Source of the DNA: Paraflavitalea soli
GTDB taxonomy: Bacteria > Bacteroidota > Bacteroidia > Chitinophagales > Chitinophagaceae
Assembly: GCF_003555545.1 (NCBI RefSeq)
Contig: NZ_CP032157.1
Location: 1,802,546-1,866,545 of the forward strand
Direction of reading: 5' to 3'
Length of the DNA: 64,000 bases
A program made the position numbers and the translations under genes. Below, piece by piece: positions 35,821 through 44,558 of this stretch. Position 1 is the stretch's first letter. Each line of letters opens with the position of its first letter. A model generated the notes under the pieces. The model made no database searches. It was not told where the DNA came from and saw only the letters and a program-made list of their open reading frames with translations.

Positions 35821-35859
35821 TAAAAACAGATAGCACAGCCAAAGGATGACTGTGCTATC
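35821..35859 (-). terminator. Predicted Rho-independent terminator of the SusCD pair, - strand
   Basis: A perfect ten-base inverted repeat, GATAGCACAG (35829-35838) with CTGTGCTATC (35850-35859), is separated by eleven bases. On the - strand it is followed by TGTTTTTA. It lies 39 bases after the SusD stop codon, where the operon terminator is expected. Confidence 0.7.
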
Positions 35860-35897
35860 AAGGGTTAATCCCGTTATGTGCTTGTTTCTACAACAAA

Positions 35898-37301
35898 CTA
35901 TGGTTTATCCCACCACAGCCTGTCAGTTATAAGGGCTGCATGCTGCGGCTGGGGGTTAGATGTTTGCTCCAGTTGCGGATACAGCATTCTGCGTGGTATA
36001 TCCGATAAACTATTGGGCACCCTTGTCAGTAGCGGGAATCCTGTTCTCCGCCAGTCCGTCCAGTTCTCAAAATTTAAGAAGTTGGCGATCACCTTTTCTT
36101 CGATAATACGCTGCAATGCATTGCCAGCCGTTAAGGTTCCTCTTGCAGCCAGGTAAGCGGTAACAGGCCCGCCAGCCGGATCGAGCCCCAGCTTTTGCAT
36201 ATGCGATTTTACCGCATCAGTATAGATCGGTTGTGCTGCAGCAAAACCAGATTTGATGAGCGTAGCTTCAGCTTTGAGGAACAAGGCTTCCGAATACGAG
36301 ACGATATAGTTTTCTGCATCAAGCTTCCTGAAAAAGTTGCCGGGAAGTGAGTAATTCGCCAGCGGCCCAACAGTCGGTGTTCCAATCGCCCTGCCTGTAT
36401 ACAAACCAGTGCCCGTAGCCGGCGCCACCATAATGGGTAAGCGTGGGTCATTCCTGGTTTTTAACGTATCGACAAAAGCCGAGGAAAGTACCAGCGTAGA
36501 CACCGGATCAAAACTCCAATACCATTGTACTTCACCACCTGCGCCACCGGGATATTTGTATTTCAGGTCATCACCATTTGTACCCATACCATTCTGCAGG
36601 GCCTGCAGCGCGAGGTCAGCCTGGGCAGCAGCCGTATTGCCGGGCGCCTTGGTAAGGTGCATATAATAGCGCGCTTTCAAGGTGTATGCCAGCCGCTTCC
36701 ATTTGCCCATATCCCCTTTATAAAAATTATCATCATTGCCCGGTACCTTTCCCAGGTTCTTATTGATATCCGCAATGCCGGCATCCAACAGCGATTGAAC
36801 GGAGGCATAAACGCTTTGCTGCGCATCGTACACCGGGGTAAATTTATTACTGCCCAATAAGGCTTCCTTATAAGGAACATCACCCCACCAATCCGAACCT
36901 GTTGCCAGCGAGAAGGCTGAAAGTATCTTGGCGATACCGGCATAGTGATAATTGCCGTTGCCTTCCGCCTGTGTATTCAGTATTTTCAAATTGTTGAGAC
37001 AATCCACATACACTGTTGTCCAGTCGCCATTCAGTTCCGAATTCACCACCAGGTACGTACCATGATTGGGCACCGGCTGGTTAAGCGCCACTACCTGCAT
37101 ATAGTGCTGTGCCAGTATGGGCGCCAGTCCATCGGCGCCCGACACCAGGCGATGGGATATCGCCAGTTCCACCGGCGCCAGGATCAGCGCTTCCTGTACC
37201 GCGAGGGGCCTGTTGGGATCATCGTTTACATCTATGAATTTCTTGCAGCCGCCTGTTACAAACAGTGTCGCCAGGCAAAGCATATATATTAACTTCTTCA
37301 T
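35898..37301 (-). CDS. SusD/RagB-like outer-membrane substrate-binding lipoprotein
   Basis: A 467-residue protein with a lipoprotein signal peptide ending in LFVTGGC (Cys19), so it should be lipidated and surface-anchored. The mature part has the SusD-family alpha-helical TPR-like pattern, with a run starting FIDVNDDPNRP and a C-terminal WTDWRRTGFPLL motif typical of the family. SusD proteins form the lid of the TonB-dependent SusC pore and bind the ligand first. It follows the SusC gene by 29 bases on the same strand and is followed by a terminator. No glycoside hydrolase lies nearby, so the ligand may be a peptide or other oligomer instead of a glycan; this is only inference. Confidence 0.93.
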   Translation of the reverse strand: MKKLIYMLCLATLFVTGGCKKFIDVNDDPNRPLAVQEALILAPVELAISHRLVSGADGLAPILAQHYMQVVALNQPVPNHGTYLVVNSELNGDWTTVYVDCLNNLKILNTQAEGNGNYHYAGIAKILSAFSLATGSDWWGDVPYKEALLGSNKFTPVYDAQQSVYASVQSLLDAGIADINKNLGKVPGNDDNFYKGDMGKWKRLAYTLKARYYMHLTKAPGNTAAAQADLALQALQNGMGTNGDDLKYKYPGGAGGEVQWYWSFDPVSTLVLSSAFVDTLKTRNDPRLPIMVAPATGTGLYTGRAIGTPTVGPLANYSLPGNFFRKLDAENYIVSYSEALFLKAEATLIKSGFAAAQPIYTDAVKSHMQKLGLDPAGGPVTAYLAARGTLTAGNALQRIIEEKVIANFLNFENWTDWRRTGFPLLTRVPNSLSDIPRRMLYPQLEQTSNPQPQHAALITDRLWWDKP

Positions 37302-37330
37302 AATAATTTCATTTTAGGTGTCAGTGACGG

Positions 37331-40330
37331 TTAAAATCCTGCACGTACGGTAATATTGAAGGATCGCGAAGTAGGGGTAGAGAAAGAGTAAATACCCTGC
37401 GACCCGTTGGAAGAACCAAAGGAGCTCACCTCCGGATCGGCCCCGGTAAAATGAGGACTGTGGATCCACAGGTTTCTTCCCGTAACCGTTAATGATAATG
37501 CCTTAAATGGTGTGCGTCCCAGCAGCGAGGGGCTCACGTTATAACTCAGGCTTACGTTGCGCAGTTTGAGGTAAGTACCATCCTGTATCACCGACTCCGT
37601 AATACCATTGAGCCTTCTGAAATAATCCTGACCCGTAACCATCACGTCATTTGTTCTGCCGGTGGATTCTTTGATGCCCGGCACTATACGGGGCGCCCTG
37701 TCTTCCGTTGCTTTGGGTGTTCCATAAAAATAGCCGTAGCCATCTACATTGTTCTCAATATCACCGCCTTTCTTCATATCAAAGAAGATGCTGAGGCTAA
37801 AATTGCCATAGCGGAAGGTATTGTTCATGCCACCCATCCAGTCAGGCGTAATATTGCCAATAATGCTGTCTGTGGCAGCGCGGATAGGTAAACCTGTATT
37901 GTCCATCAATATTTGCCCGTCGGGGTTACGTTTGTACCGGCCTCCGTATTTAACACCATAAGGTTGCCCTACGATCACCTGTGTAAATCCATTACCCAGC
38001 TGTTGCAGGTCATCATAGATCGCCAATACTTTATTATTGATCTTGGTAAAGTTCAGCCCAAGGTCCCAGCTAAACTTACCGGCTTTGACCACCGTAGCAT
38101 TCACCAATGCCTCTATGCCTTTGTTTTCCATCTCTGCCGAATTCACCGTTGTGCCTGTATAGCCTGTAGATGGTGCGATGGCCACACCGGGTATCAGGCC
38201 GTTCGTTGTTTTCTTCCTGAAATAAGAAACCTCCAGGCTAAGCCTGTTGTTAAACAACCTGGCTTCCACGCCCGTTTCAAATTCACCGATCTGTTCATTT
38301 TTCAGCGAGAGGTTACCCAGTGTCCGGCTCAACAGAAAGCCAGACTGCCCGCTGAGCGGAAACCTGATATTACCAACCGCCGCGGGTTCAAAAGGTGTAT
38401 TGAGCGAGTAGGCCCCTACACCATCATTACCTACCACCGCGTAAGAAACCCTTACCTTGGCAAAACTTAATACCCTTCTCACTTCAGGCGATAGCAGTTC
38501 TGAAAACACAAATCCCAACGCAGCAGATCCATACGGATAAAAGCTATTGTCCTTGGCCAATACCGAGCTGCCGTCATAGCGGCCTGTCAATGACAGGTTC
38601 AGGAGCCTTTTATAATCAACGTTGGCCTGCGCATAAAAACCTACTTTACGCACCTCCGAATGATCTTCCGTAGCCGTGATCGTAGAAGCCGCACTGATAT
38701 TGTCAAAACCATTTACACTTAGCCCAAGGCCGTTTTGCTGGTAGGTTTGCACATAGCGGGAATACAGGTTGTTACCCAGCAGCACCTCCACATTAAAATC
38801 ACCAAACTCCTTGTGTGCATTTACAATGAGATCATGGTTGAACTGCCTGAAGTTGAGGTTGCGTTCTATAATGCGGCCCGTTGGCAAAGCTGCTGATCCG
38901 ATATTCTCTTTGTATTTATCCTGCTCCGAATAGATATCCGCGCCAATCCTTTCTACAATGGACAACCAGGGGAGGGGGGTATAGTTAAAGGTCATGACCG
39001 GCACAAACCTGTTCACAGCAGCCCTGTTGTAAATATTATCTACTACCCAGTATGGGTTATTGCGGGAGAAACGATACAGGCGTTGTGATCCATCCGGATT
39101 GGTAGCCGGTTGAAGGTTATAACTTACCGGCGCAGTCAGCACCGTCCATAGCGGGCTCTCCAGTACATATCCTTCCGGTGAACGGTCGTTTTTGGAATTG
39201 ATATAGTTGAACTGAAAGGTACTCGTCAGGTTCTTATAGATACGTGTAGTATACTTCGTAAACAGCGAATGCCTTTTATAATCCGTGCCGGGCACGGTAC
39301 CATCCTGCGTGAGGTAAGAATAGGAGAGGAAGTAACCGGAGCTGGCGCCGCCACCTTCCACACTCACCGTGCTATTGCTGGTGACACCCGTGCGGAAAAA
39401 ATCATCTGTAGGAGAATACTTCGGAGCAGGCTTACCATTGATGCGCAGCGTATCCATCAATGGCCCCCACACAGCGCTTGTCTTCTGCGTTTCACCATCA
39501 AAGAATACACCGGCCTCTCCCTGCCCATATTTTGTTTGTATTTCCGGTAATAAAGGCCTTTCAAAAGAAAGATCCTGCGAAAAAGTAAGCGCCGGTTTTC
39601 GGCCTTCCTTACCATTCTTGGTAGTGATCATGATCACACCCCGCGCGCCGGAAGAACCATACAGGGTAGTAGCTGCTGCGCCTTTCAACACGTTGATGTT
39701 TTCAATGATAGCCGGATCAATATCTGCCAGGCGGTTCGTACCAGGTCCCGAACTCAGGTTGCCCGTCTCATCGTTGTTGATGGGCACCCCATCCAGCACG
39801 ATCAGCGCCTGGTTATCGCCAAATACAGAAGAGGCGCCGCGGATCACGATCCTGGAAGAACTACCAGGTGTACCGGAAGAGCTGGTGATCTGCACACCCG
39901 ACACTTTACCGGCCATCGCATTTACAATATTGGGTTCCTTTGCTTTCAGCAACTCATCTCCTTTCACTTCCTGTGAACTGAACGTGAGGTTCCTTTTTTC
40001 TTTTCTTACACCGAGCGCCGTGACTACCACCTCATCCAATTGCGTAGAGGCGAGCGCCAATACGACGTTCAGACTTCCATTGCCGGGGGCAACGTTTTGC
40101 GCAGTATAGCCTACCGCGCTGATAACGAGCCGCTCTCCAGGCGATACCTGGATCTCAAAGCTTCCGTCCTTTTCCGATACAGTAGCTCTGTCAGTACCTT
40201 CAATGGTAATGGTGGCGCCTGCTATGGGTGCACCCGTGTTGTCACTGACTTTTCCTTTTACTGATTTCTTCTGTGCGAATGCGAATAAACAGCATACACA
40301 TAGACACGCCAACAAAATTGCATTTTTCAT
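37331..40330 (-). CDS. SusC/RagA-like TonB-dependent outer-membrane transporter
   Basis: A 999-residue TonB-dependent receptor. The signal peptide is MKNAILLACLCVCCLFAFAQ. A CarboxypepD_reg-like beta-sandwich follows (about 22-95; KGKVSDNTGAPIAGATI). A TonB-box-like stretch (QLDEVVVTALG) and the plug domain (NIVNAMAGKVSGVQI, LIVLDGVPINN) lead into a long 22-strand barrel ending in a terminal Phe. It lacks the STN domain, so it is not expected to signal to a FecR protein. It imports an unknown ligand using TonB energy with the adjacent SusD. A good Bacteroidota-type promoter lies 70-100 bases upstream. Its size matches shorter SusC members. Confidence 0.95.
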   Translation of the reverse strand: MKNAILLACLCVCCLFAFAQKKSVKGKVSDNTGAPIAGATITIEGTDRATVSEKDGSFEIQVSPGERLVISAVGYTAQNVAPGNGSLNVVLALASTQLDEVVVTALGVRKEKRNLTFSSQEVKGDELLKAKEPNIVNAMAGKVSGVQITSSSGTPGSSSRIVIRGASSVFGDNQALIVLDGVPINNDETGNLSSGPGTNRLADIDPAIIENINVLKGAAATTLYGSSGARGVIMITTKNGKEGRKPALTFSQDLSFERPLLPEIQTKYGQGEAGVFFDGETQKTSAVWGPLMDTLRINGKPAPKYSPTDDFFRTGVTSNSTVSVEGGGASSGYFLSYSYLTQDGTVPGTDYKRHSLFTKYTTRIYKNLTSTFQFNYINSKNDRSPEGYVLESPLWTVLTAPVSYNLQPATNPDGSQRLYRFSRNNPYWVVDNIYNRAAVNRFVPVMTFNYTPLPWLSIVERIGADIYSEQDKYKENIGSAALPTGRIIERNLNFRQFNHDLIVNAHKEFGDFNVEVLLGNNLYSRYVQTYQQNGLGLSVNGFDNISAASTITATEDHSEVRKVGFYAQANVDYKRLLNLSLTGRYDGSSVLAKDNSFYPYGSAALGFVFSELLSPEVRRVLSFAKVRVSYAVVGNDGVGAYSLNTPFEPAAVGNIRFPLSGQSGFLLSRTLGNLSLKNEQIGEFETGVEARLFNNRLSLEVSYFRKKTTNGLIPGVAIAPSTGYTGTTVNSAEMENKGIEALVNATVVKAGKFSWDLGLNFTKINNKVLAIYDDLQQLGNGFTQVIVGQPYGVKYGGRYKRNPDGQILMDNTGLPIRAATDSIIGNITPDWMGGMNNTFRYGNFSLSIFFDMKKGGDIENNVDGYGYFYGTPKATEDRAPRIVPGIKESTGRTNDVMVTGQDYFRRLNGITESVIQDGTYLKLRNVSLSYNVSPSLLGRTPFKALSLTVTGRNLWIHSPHFTGADPEVSSFGSSNGSQGIYSFSTPTSRSFNITVRAGF

Positions 40331-40408
40331 AATACAGCTGTTTTGGTGAAAGAGTTGTTACATTCCTACGAAAAATGGGCTGTTTACCCATGGTCATATT
40401 AGCTATGC

Positions 40409-40437
40409 CAAATATAACTGACCCTGTTGGGGTTCAA
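40409..40437 (-). promoter_or_regulatory. Predicted Bacteroidota promoter of the susC-susD pair
   Basis: Read on the - strand, TTG (40437-40435), an 18-base spacer and TATATTTG (40416-40409) fit the Bacteroidota consensus TTG-N17-21-TAnnTTTG. The start point would be near 40402, giving a leader of about 70 bases before the SusC start at 40330. The rest of the 40331-40602 spacer shows nothing else I can name. Confidence 0.6.
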
Positions 40438-40602
40438 TGTTTGGTTATTGACAGCTAATGAACAAATATTAACGTTAACAATCTGATAGGGCAAGAACTA
40501 ATCGGCTTGTTGCCTGTATCATAGGCGCAGTTTATCGTTCAGGATAATTAGGGCATTATCCTGAAAACTATTATGGAATGAGGGTGGGTGGGATGTGCTG
40601 TC

Positions 40603-42381
40603 TTACTTTCCGTAAAACCGCCAGTTCGTTTTAAAATCTTTTTTCAAAGGTTGTTTAATGAGAATGGCCCGCAACATTTCTATGGGCATGCTGTTTTCAC
40701 GGAGTATCGCATCATTGAATGATTTTATGTTCATCTTCTTGCCGTCTACCAATTCTTTCTTCAAGGCATAAAGCTGAATACCACCGATCATATACGCAAT
40801 CTGGTACAGCGCGTAATCCGTGCGCCGGAAATAACCCCGCACCTCTGATTCTGCATTCGCCCGTTCGTGTCCCACCCGGTCTACCAGGAAGTCGATACAT
40901 TGTTGCGGCGTCCATTTGCCGAGGTGGTAATTCAACGACAAAATAATGCGGGCACAACGGTGCATACGCCAGAATAGCATACCGATCCTGTCTTCCGGTG
41001 AGCGTGGAAAATTCATATCCCACAACACCAGTTCCCAGTAAAATGCATGTCCTTCTACCCAGAAAGGTGTATCGAACCTGCGATAACTTTTATAACGGTC
41101 TGTCATGAAGCCTTGCAAATGGTGACCGGCTATCAATTCATGATGCACCGTTGACCGGGAGAAATGTGGATTATTACCCCGCATGCTCATCATCTTATCG
41201 TCATAGCTCATCGTATTAGTGGGATAAGAAATAATGAGGTTCTCGCCGCCCAGGAAGAACGGGCTGGTACGCTGCCGTTCAGGACTCATCATGAACATGC
41301 TCCAGTCTTCTTCCGACAGCGGATCGATCGTAACGAGGTCATGTTTCTTTAAGAAGTCGACAGACTGTTTGTACAGGTCGTACATCGCGTCTGGTTGTTT
41401 GCCAGGCTCCACATAAGAATTTTTCACCTTTTCCTGCGCAGCTTTCCAATTGTCACCAAATCCCATTTCGCGGGATGCTTTAAGCAGTTCAGCATCGCAC
41501 CAGGCAAATTCCTTCGTGGCAAGGTCGATCAGTTCCTGTACTGAATAAGGAATGAATTCAAGTCTTAGCTGGCGCGTCACCTCCGCTTCTCCTGCCGGGT
41601 TGGCAGGAATGCCGCTGCCGTCAGCTTTTTGTAATGATTCTATATGGCTCTTCTGGGTAAGGCCGTCAGCATATACCGACAGCAGGCTATCAAGCGCTGT
41701 GTACGTTTTAGGCACCCACCAGGTAAACAAGGGATCATAACTATAATAGAAAGCATAATAGTCTTTTAAAGCCCCCTGCAAACCACCGATGGCGGCAGTG
41801 GCCGTGTTGGCTTGTTTGGAGGGGATGCTATCACCTTTTTTAAGGGCTGCTATTGACTGGCGTACCTGCCCGCAGGCTTCATTCAATTCTTTTGCTACTT
41901 GTGCCCCATTCACGACAGCCCCTCTTCTCCTGGGCGCTATCAGGGTATACAAGCGATCTGAAAAGGGCAGGTAAGGAGCGATCTGGTTGTATTTCCGGTC
42001 TTCTTCTTCCAATCTGAATTGGGCATCTTCCAGTTTCCTGTCAAACAGCAGCCAATCCACCTTGCCATCCTGGCTCATGTCATCAAAATCCACCTGGGTC
42101 ATCTTTTTCCGGTAATCAGCCAGTAGTTTCAACAGTCGTTGTCTTCTTTCAGGAGAGTTGTAATTATCCGGGCCCTGGCGATTCCACCATTCAGAACGCG
42201 TACCGTTGGTAGAATAAAAACGCAGGATACTTTCACGGTCGGCCTGGTAACGGATCATGAGGTCATTCATTTCACTGGTCTGCAGCAGCAACCGCGCTTC
42301 CTTTTTGGAAGGTTGTGCGATACTGATCTCCACCTGCAACAAAAGTGCAAAGAGTACAAAAGCAGTTTGAGTGTATCTCAT
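40603..42381 (-). CDS. DUF885 family metallopeptidase-like secreted protein
   Basis: About 592 residues from the ATG at 42381. An upstream in-frame ATG at 42468 exists, but the later start is preferred because it begins with a proper signal peptide (MRYTQTAFVLFALLLQ then EISIAQ). The C-terminal half carries the DUF885 motif HHELIAGHHLQGF followed by WVEGHAFYWE, a HExxxGHH plus downstream Glu arrangement expected of a zinc peptidase. It is therefore probably a periplasmic or secreted metal-dependent peptidase; this catalytic role is inferred from the motif. It is transcribed toward the SusC gene but has its own 272-base spacer. On the other side it is divergent from the ECF sigma gene. Confidence 0.85.
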   Translation of the reverse strand: MRYTQTAFVLFALLLQVEISIAQPSKKEARLLLQTSEMNDLMIRYQADRESILRFYSTNGTRSEWWNRQGPDNYNSPERRQRLLKLLADYRKKMTQVDFDDMSQDGKVDWLLFDRKLEDAQFRLEEEDRKYNQIAPYLPFSDRLYTLIAPRRRGAVVNGAQVAKELNEACGQVRQSIAALKKGDSIPSKQANTATAAIGGLQGALKDYYAFYYSYDPLFTWWVPKTYTALDSLLSVYADGLTQKSHIESLQKADGSGIPANPAGEAEVTRQLRLEFIPYSVQELIDLATKEFAWCDAELLKASREMGFGDNWKAAQEKVKNSYVEPGKQPDAMYDLYKQSVDFLKKHDLVTIDPLSEEDWSMFMMSPERQRTSPFFLGGENLIISYPTNTMSYDDKMMSMRGNNPHFSRSTVHHELIAGHHLQGFMTDRYKSYRRFDTPFWVEGHAFYWELVLWDMNFPRSPEDRIGMLFWRMHRCARIILSLNYHLGKWTPQQCIDFLVDRVGHERANAESEVRGYFRRTDYALYQIAYMIGGIQLYALKKELVDGKKMNIKSFNDAILRENSMPIEMLRAILIKQPLKKDFKTNWRFYGK

Positions 42382-42474
42382 ACAATCAAAGTTACCGGGT
42401 GACTGCGAAAAAACAGTAATGCTTATTGATGTAGTTTTTACCGTTATTGGTAAGAAAATTCCGCTCACTTTCCC

Positions 42475-42482
42475 TATTTTTG
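42475..42482 (+). promoter_or_regulatory. Possible -7 box of the sigma-factor operon
   Basis: TATTTTTG matches the TAnnTTTG -7 element 65 bases before the sigma-factor start. The nearest TTG (42447-42449) is 25 bases upstream, longer than usual, so the -33 element is weak or absent. A small inverted repeat, CTGCAC-AGC-GTGCAG (42495-42509), lies in the expected leader. Confidence 0.35.
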
Positions 42483-42547
42483 AAAGGATCCGGGCTGCAC
42501 AGCGTGCAGTCTCCTATAGCAACAATTAACCCGATAAACTACACTGA

Positions 42548-43153
42548 TTGCCTTCGGAGCGGCCGTTTAATGAGCAAGAGCTGCTGTCGCGCCTGGCGCA
42601 CGGCGATAAATCAGCGTTCGATACCCTCTACCAGTATTACGAACCCCGGTTAAGGCTATTCTTATACCCTTTCACCGCGTATGATACCGATACGCTCAAT
42701 TCCATTCTACAGGATGTTTTCCTCAAACTATGGCTTAAAAGGACCGACCTCGTGGGCATCGCCTTACTGGAGTTTTACCTGCAACGCATGGCAAAGAACA
42801 AGCTCCTCGACACCCTCCGGCTGAGTCAGATCAGGGAGCGACATGAATCCGGCTATGCCCGCCTGCAAACCGGCGCCGGCGATCCCACCACGGAACAATT
42901 ACAATTAAAGGAATACATGGACATCGCGCGGGAAGGCATGGCGCAAATGCCCGAACGCCGCCGGCTCATCTTCACCCTCTATATAATAAATGGACTGTCG
43001 CTCGATGAAGTGGCGGCGCAGCTAAACCTTTCCAAAGAGGTAGTGAAGAAGCAGCTCCAACTGGCCAAAGTATTTCTGAAAGAATATATTGCCGAAAAAG
43101 GAGACCTGCCGCTGACCATAGCGGGGCTGCTGCTCCTTTCCCTCGTTCAATAA
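42548..43153 (+). CDS. ECF-type RNA polymerase sigma factor
   Basis: A 201-residue sigma-70 family protein of the extracytoplasmic-function type. Region 2 spans about 10-90 (SAFDTLYQYYEPRLR, VFLKLWLKR). Region 4 spans about 130-180 (RRRLIFTLYIINGLSLDEVAAQLNLS, a helix-turn-helix). The start is TTG: an in-frame stop lies immediately upstream at 42545 and the conserved region begins eight codons later. The C-terminus ends in an unusual hydrophobic stretch (LTIAGLLLLSLVQ). The FecR-like anti-sigma gene follows after 56 bases, and an STN-containing SusC after that. This is the standard cell-surface-signalling arrangement in Bacteroidota, so it probably directs transcription of the genes to its right. 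Confidence 0.9.
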   Translation: MPSERPFNEQELLSRLAHGDKSAFDTLYQYYEPRLRLFLYPFTAYDTDTLNSILQDVFLKLWLKRTDLVGIALLEFYLQRMAKNKLLDTLRLSQIRERHESGYARLQTGAGDPTTEQLQLKEYMDIAREGMAQMPERRRLIFTLYIINGLSLDEVAAQLNLSKEVVKKQLQLAKVFLKEYIAEKGDLPLTIAGLLLLSLVQ

Positions 43154-43209
43154 TTTTTTTCCGGGCACCGTCCACTTCGGTTCCCGGGGTTCGTTTTATA
43201 CCTACCGGA

Positions 43210-44391
43210 ATGATCCGACAACATGAAATATTAGTTAAGCTTTCAAGGCGCGAGGCCACTGCAGAAGAACAGGAAGTCTTCCGCCAATGGCTGCAAACAC
43301 TTTCACCGGGACAATTGGAAGCGGTGCTGGATGAATATGGGAATATCATTGCAGACATGCCCGAAGTGCGTGAGGTACACAATCCGGAGCTGCTCACCGC
43401 CATACATGCTGCCATCGACCATGAACCTACGCGCCGTATCCTTCCAATGAGATGGATATGGGCTGCCGCCGCTGTGCTCCTGCTCGCAGTTTCACTGATA
43501 GTATTGCAAACCAATACTGCTACACGATCAACTAAAAGTACCCAACAGGTGGCAGACCTGCCACCTGGTAAAAGCGGCGCCATTCTTACCCTCACCAATG
43601 GCACTCAACTGGTACTCGACAGCCTGGGCAACGGTATCATTGCCAGGGATGGCGGTTCGGAAACGGTATTGCATGATGGTAAACTCATTTATAATGTAAG
43701 GTCAAACAATAGCCAGGAGATCGGATTCAATGAGATGACCACGCCGAAAGGCAGGAATTTCAGGGTAGAGTTGCCGGATGGAACAGTAGTGTGGTTGAAT
43801 GCTGCCAGTTCCATAAGATATCCCACAGCATTCACAGGCGATAAGCGCGAAGTGACGATCAAAGGAGAGGCTTATTTCGAAGTCATGAAAAACGCCAGGA
43901 TGCCCTTTGTGGTGCATGTGGATAACAGGGCCGATATCGAAGTATTGGGAACACATTTCAATGTGGAAGCGTATGATAATATGGCCACCATTAAAACAAC
44001 ACTACTCGAAGGCAGCGTGAAGGTCGGCAGCCGGCCCCGGCAAGAATCGGGAGCAGCCGGCAATACAGCTTCGCAACAATCAGCTATTTTAAAACCTGGC
44101 CAGCAGGCGCAGGTAGAAGAAGGAGTACAGGTAGTAAACAACATTGATACCAGCAAAGTAATGGCCTGGAAGAACGGCCTTTTCAACTTTGAAGACGCTA
44201 CGCTGAAGGAAGTGATGAAACAACTCGAGCGTTGGTACGATATAGAAGTGGTGTACGAAAAGGGAGTACCTGATATTGTATTTGGCGGCGAAATGACCAA
44301 GAATATCTCGCTGGCCGGCCTGTTGCTTATTCTTGAAAAATCAGATATACATTTTCGACTGGAAGGAAGAACACTCGTTGTCTTGCCTTAA
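43210..44391 (+). CDS. FecR-type anti-sigma factor / signal transducer
   Basis: A 393-residue inner-membrane protein. The N-terminal cytoplasmic part (1-80) should hold the sigma factor. A single membrane helix follows (about 82-100, WIWAAAAVLLLAVSLIVLQ). The periplasmic part has the FecR domain (PKGRNFRVELPDGTVVWLNA, GEAYFEVMKNARMPFVV, EVLGTHFNVEAY) and a C-terminal DUF4974 domain (FNFEDATLKEVMKQLERWYD). In this family the periplasmic domain senses the STN domain of a ligand-loaded TonB receptor. The next receptor gene has exactly such a domain, so the pair is almost certainly functional partners. The stop overlaps the start of a short open frame as TAATG. Confidence 0.93.
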   Translation: MIRQHEILVKLSRREATAEEQEVFRQWLQTLSPGQLEAVLDEYGNIIADMPEVREVHNPELLTAIHAAIDHEPTRRILPMRWIWAAAAVLLLAVSLIVLQTNTATRSTKSTQQVADLPPGKSGAILTLTNGTQLVLDSLGNGIIARDGGSETVLHDGKLIYNVRSNNSQEIGFNEMTTPKGRNFRVELPDGTVVWLNAASSIRYPTAFTGDKREVTIKGEAYFEVMKNARMPFVVHVDNRADIEVLGTHFNVEAYDNMATIKTTLLEGSVKVGSRPRQESGAAGNTASQQSAILKPGQQAQVEEGVQVVNNIDTSKVMAWKNGLFNFEDATLKEVMKQLERWYDIEVVYEKGVPDIVFGGEMTKNISLAGLLLILEKSDIHFRLEGRTLVVLP

Positions 44392-44558
44392 TGATCAAAA
44401 CGGCCGGCATAAAAAATCCGGATGTGTTGACGCACCTCCGGATAAGATTTAGCTGGTTGAAAACAGAGCTGGTACTCATATTTAACAACCAAAACCTGGT
44501 AAAGGTATGCAAAAAACTGCTTACGGTGATCTCCTGCTCACTGTTGTTCTCCTATTGA
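44391..44558 (+). CDS. Short open frame (55 codons) overlapping the FecR stop and SusC start; possible coupling peptide
   Basis: An ATG overlaps the FecR stop codon (TAATG), and the frame runs 55 codons, ending at TGA inside the first part of the SusC gene in another frame. The arrangement would allow ribosomes to carry over from FecR toward the SusC start. It may equally be a chance frame; the peptide resembles nothing I know. It also contains the hairpin at 44416-44443. Confidence 0.25.
   Translation: MIKTAGIKNPDVLTHLRIRFSWLKTELVLIFNNQNLVKVCKKLLTVISCSLLFSY
44416..44443 (+). other. Stem-loop between fecR-like and susC-like genes
   Basis: ATCCGGATGTG (44416-44426) pairs with CACCTCCGGAT (44433-44443) with one mismatch around a six-base loop. 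It is not followed by a T run on the + strand, so a terminator is unlikely. It may be a processing or attenuation structure separating regulator from transport mRNA levels. Confidence 0.35.

Noticed and set aside
42387-42394. TAACTTTG on the - strand as promoter of the DUF885 gene
   Set aside because: It lies only about six bases before the chosen start and has no -33 partner; it would force a leaderless transcript. Not supported well enough to list.
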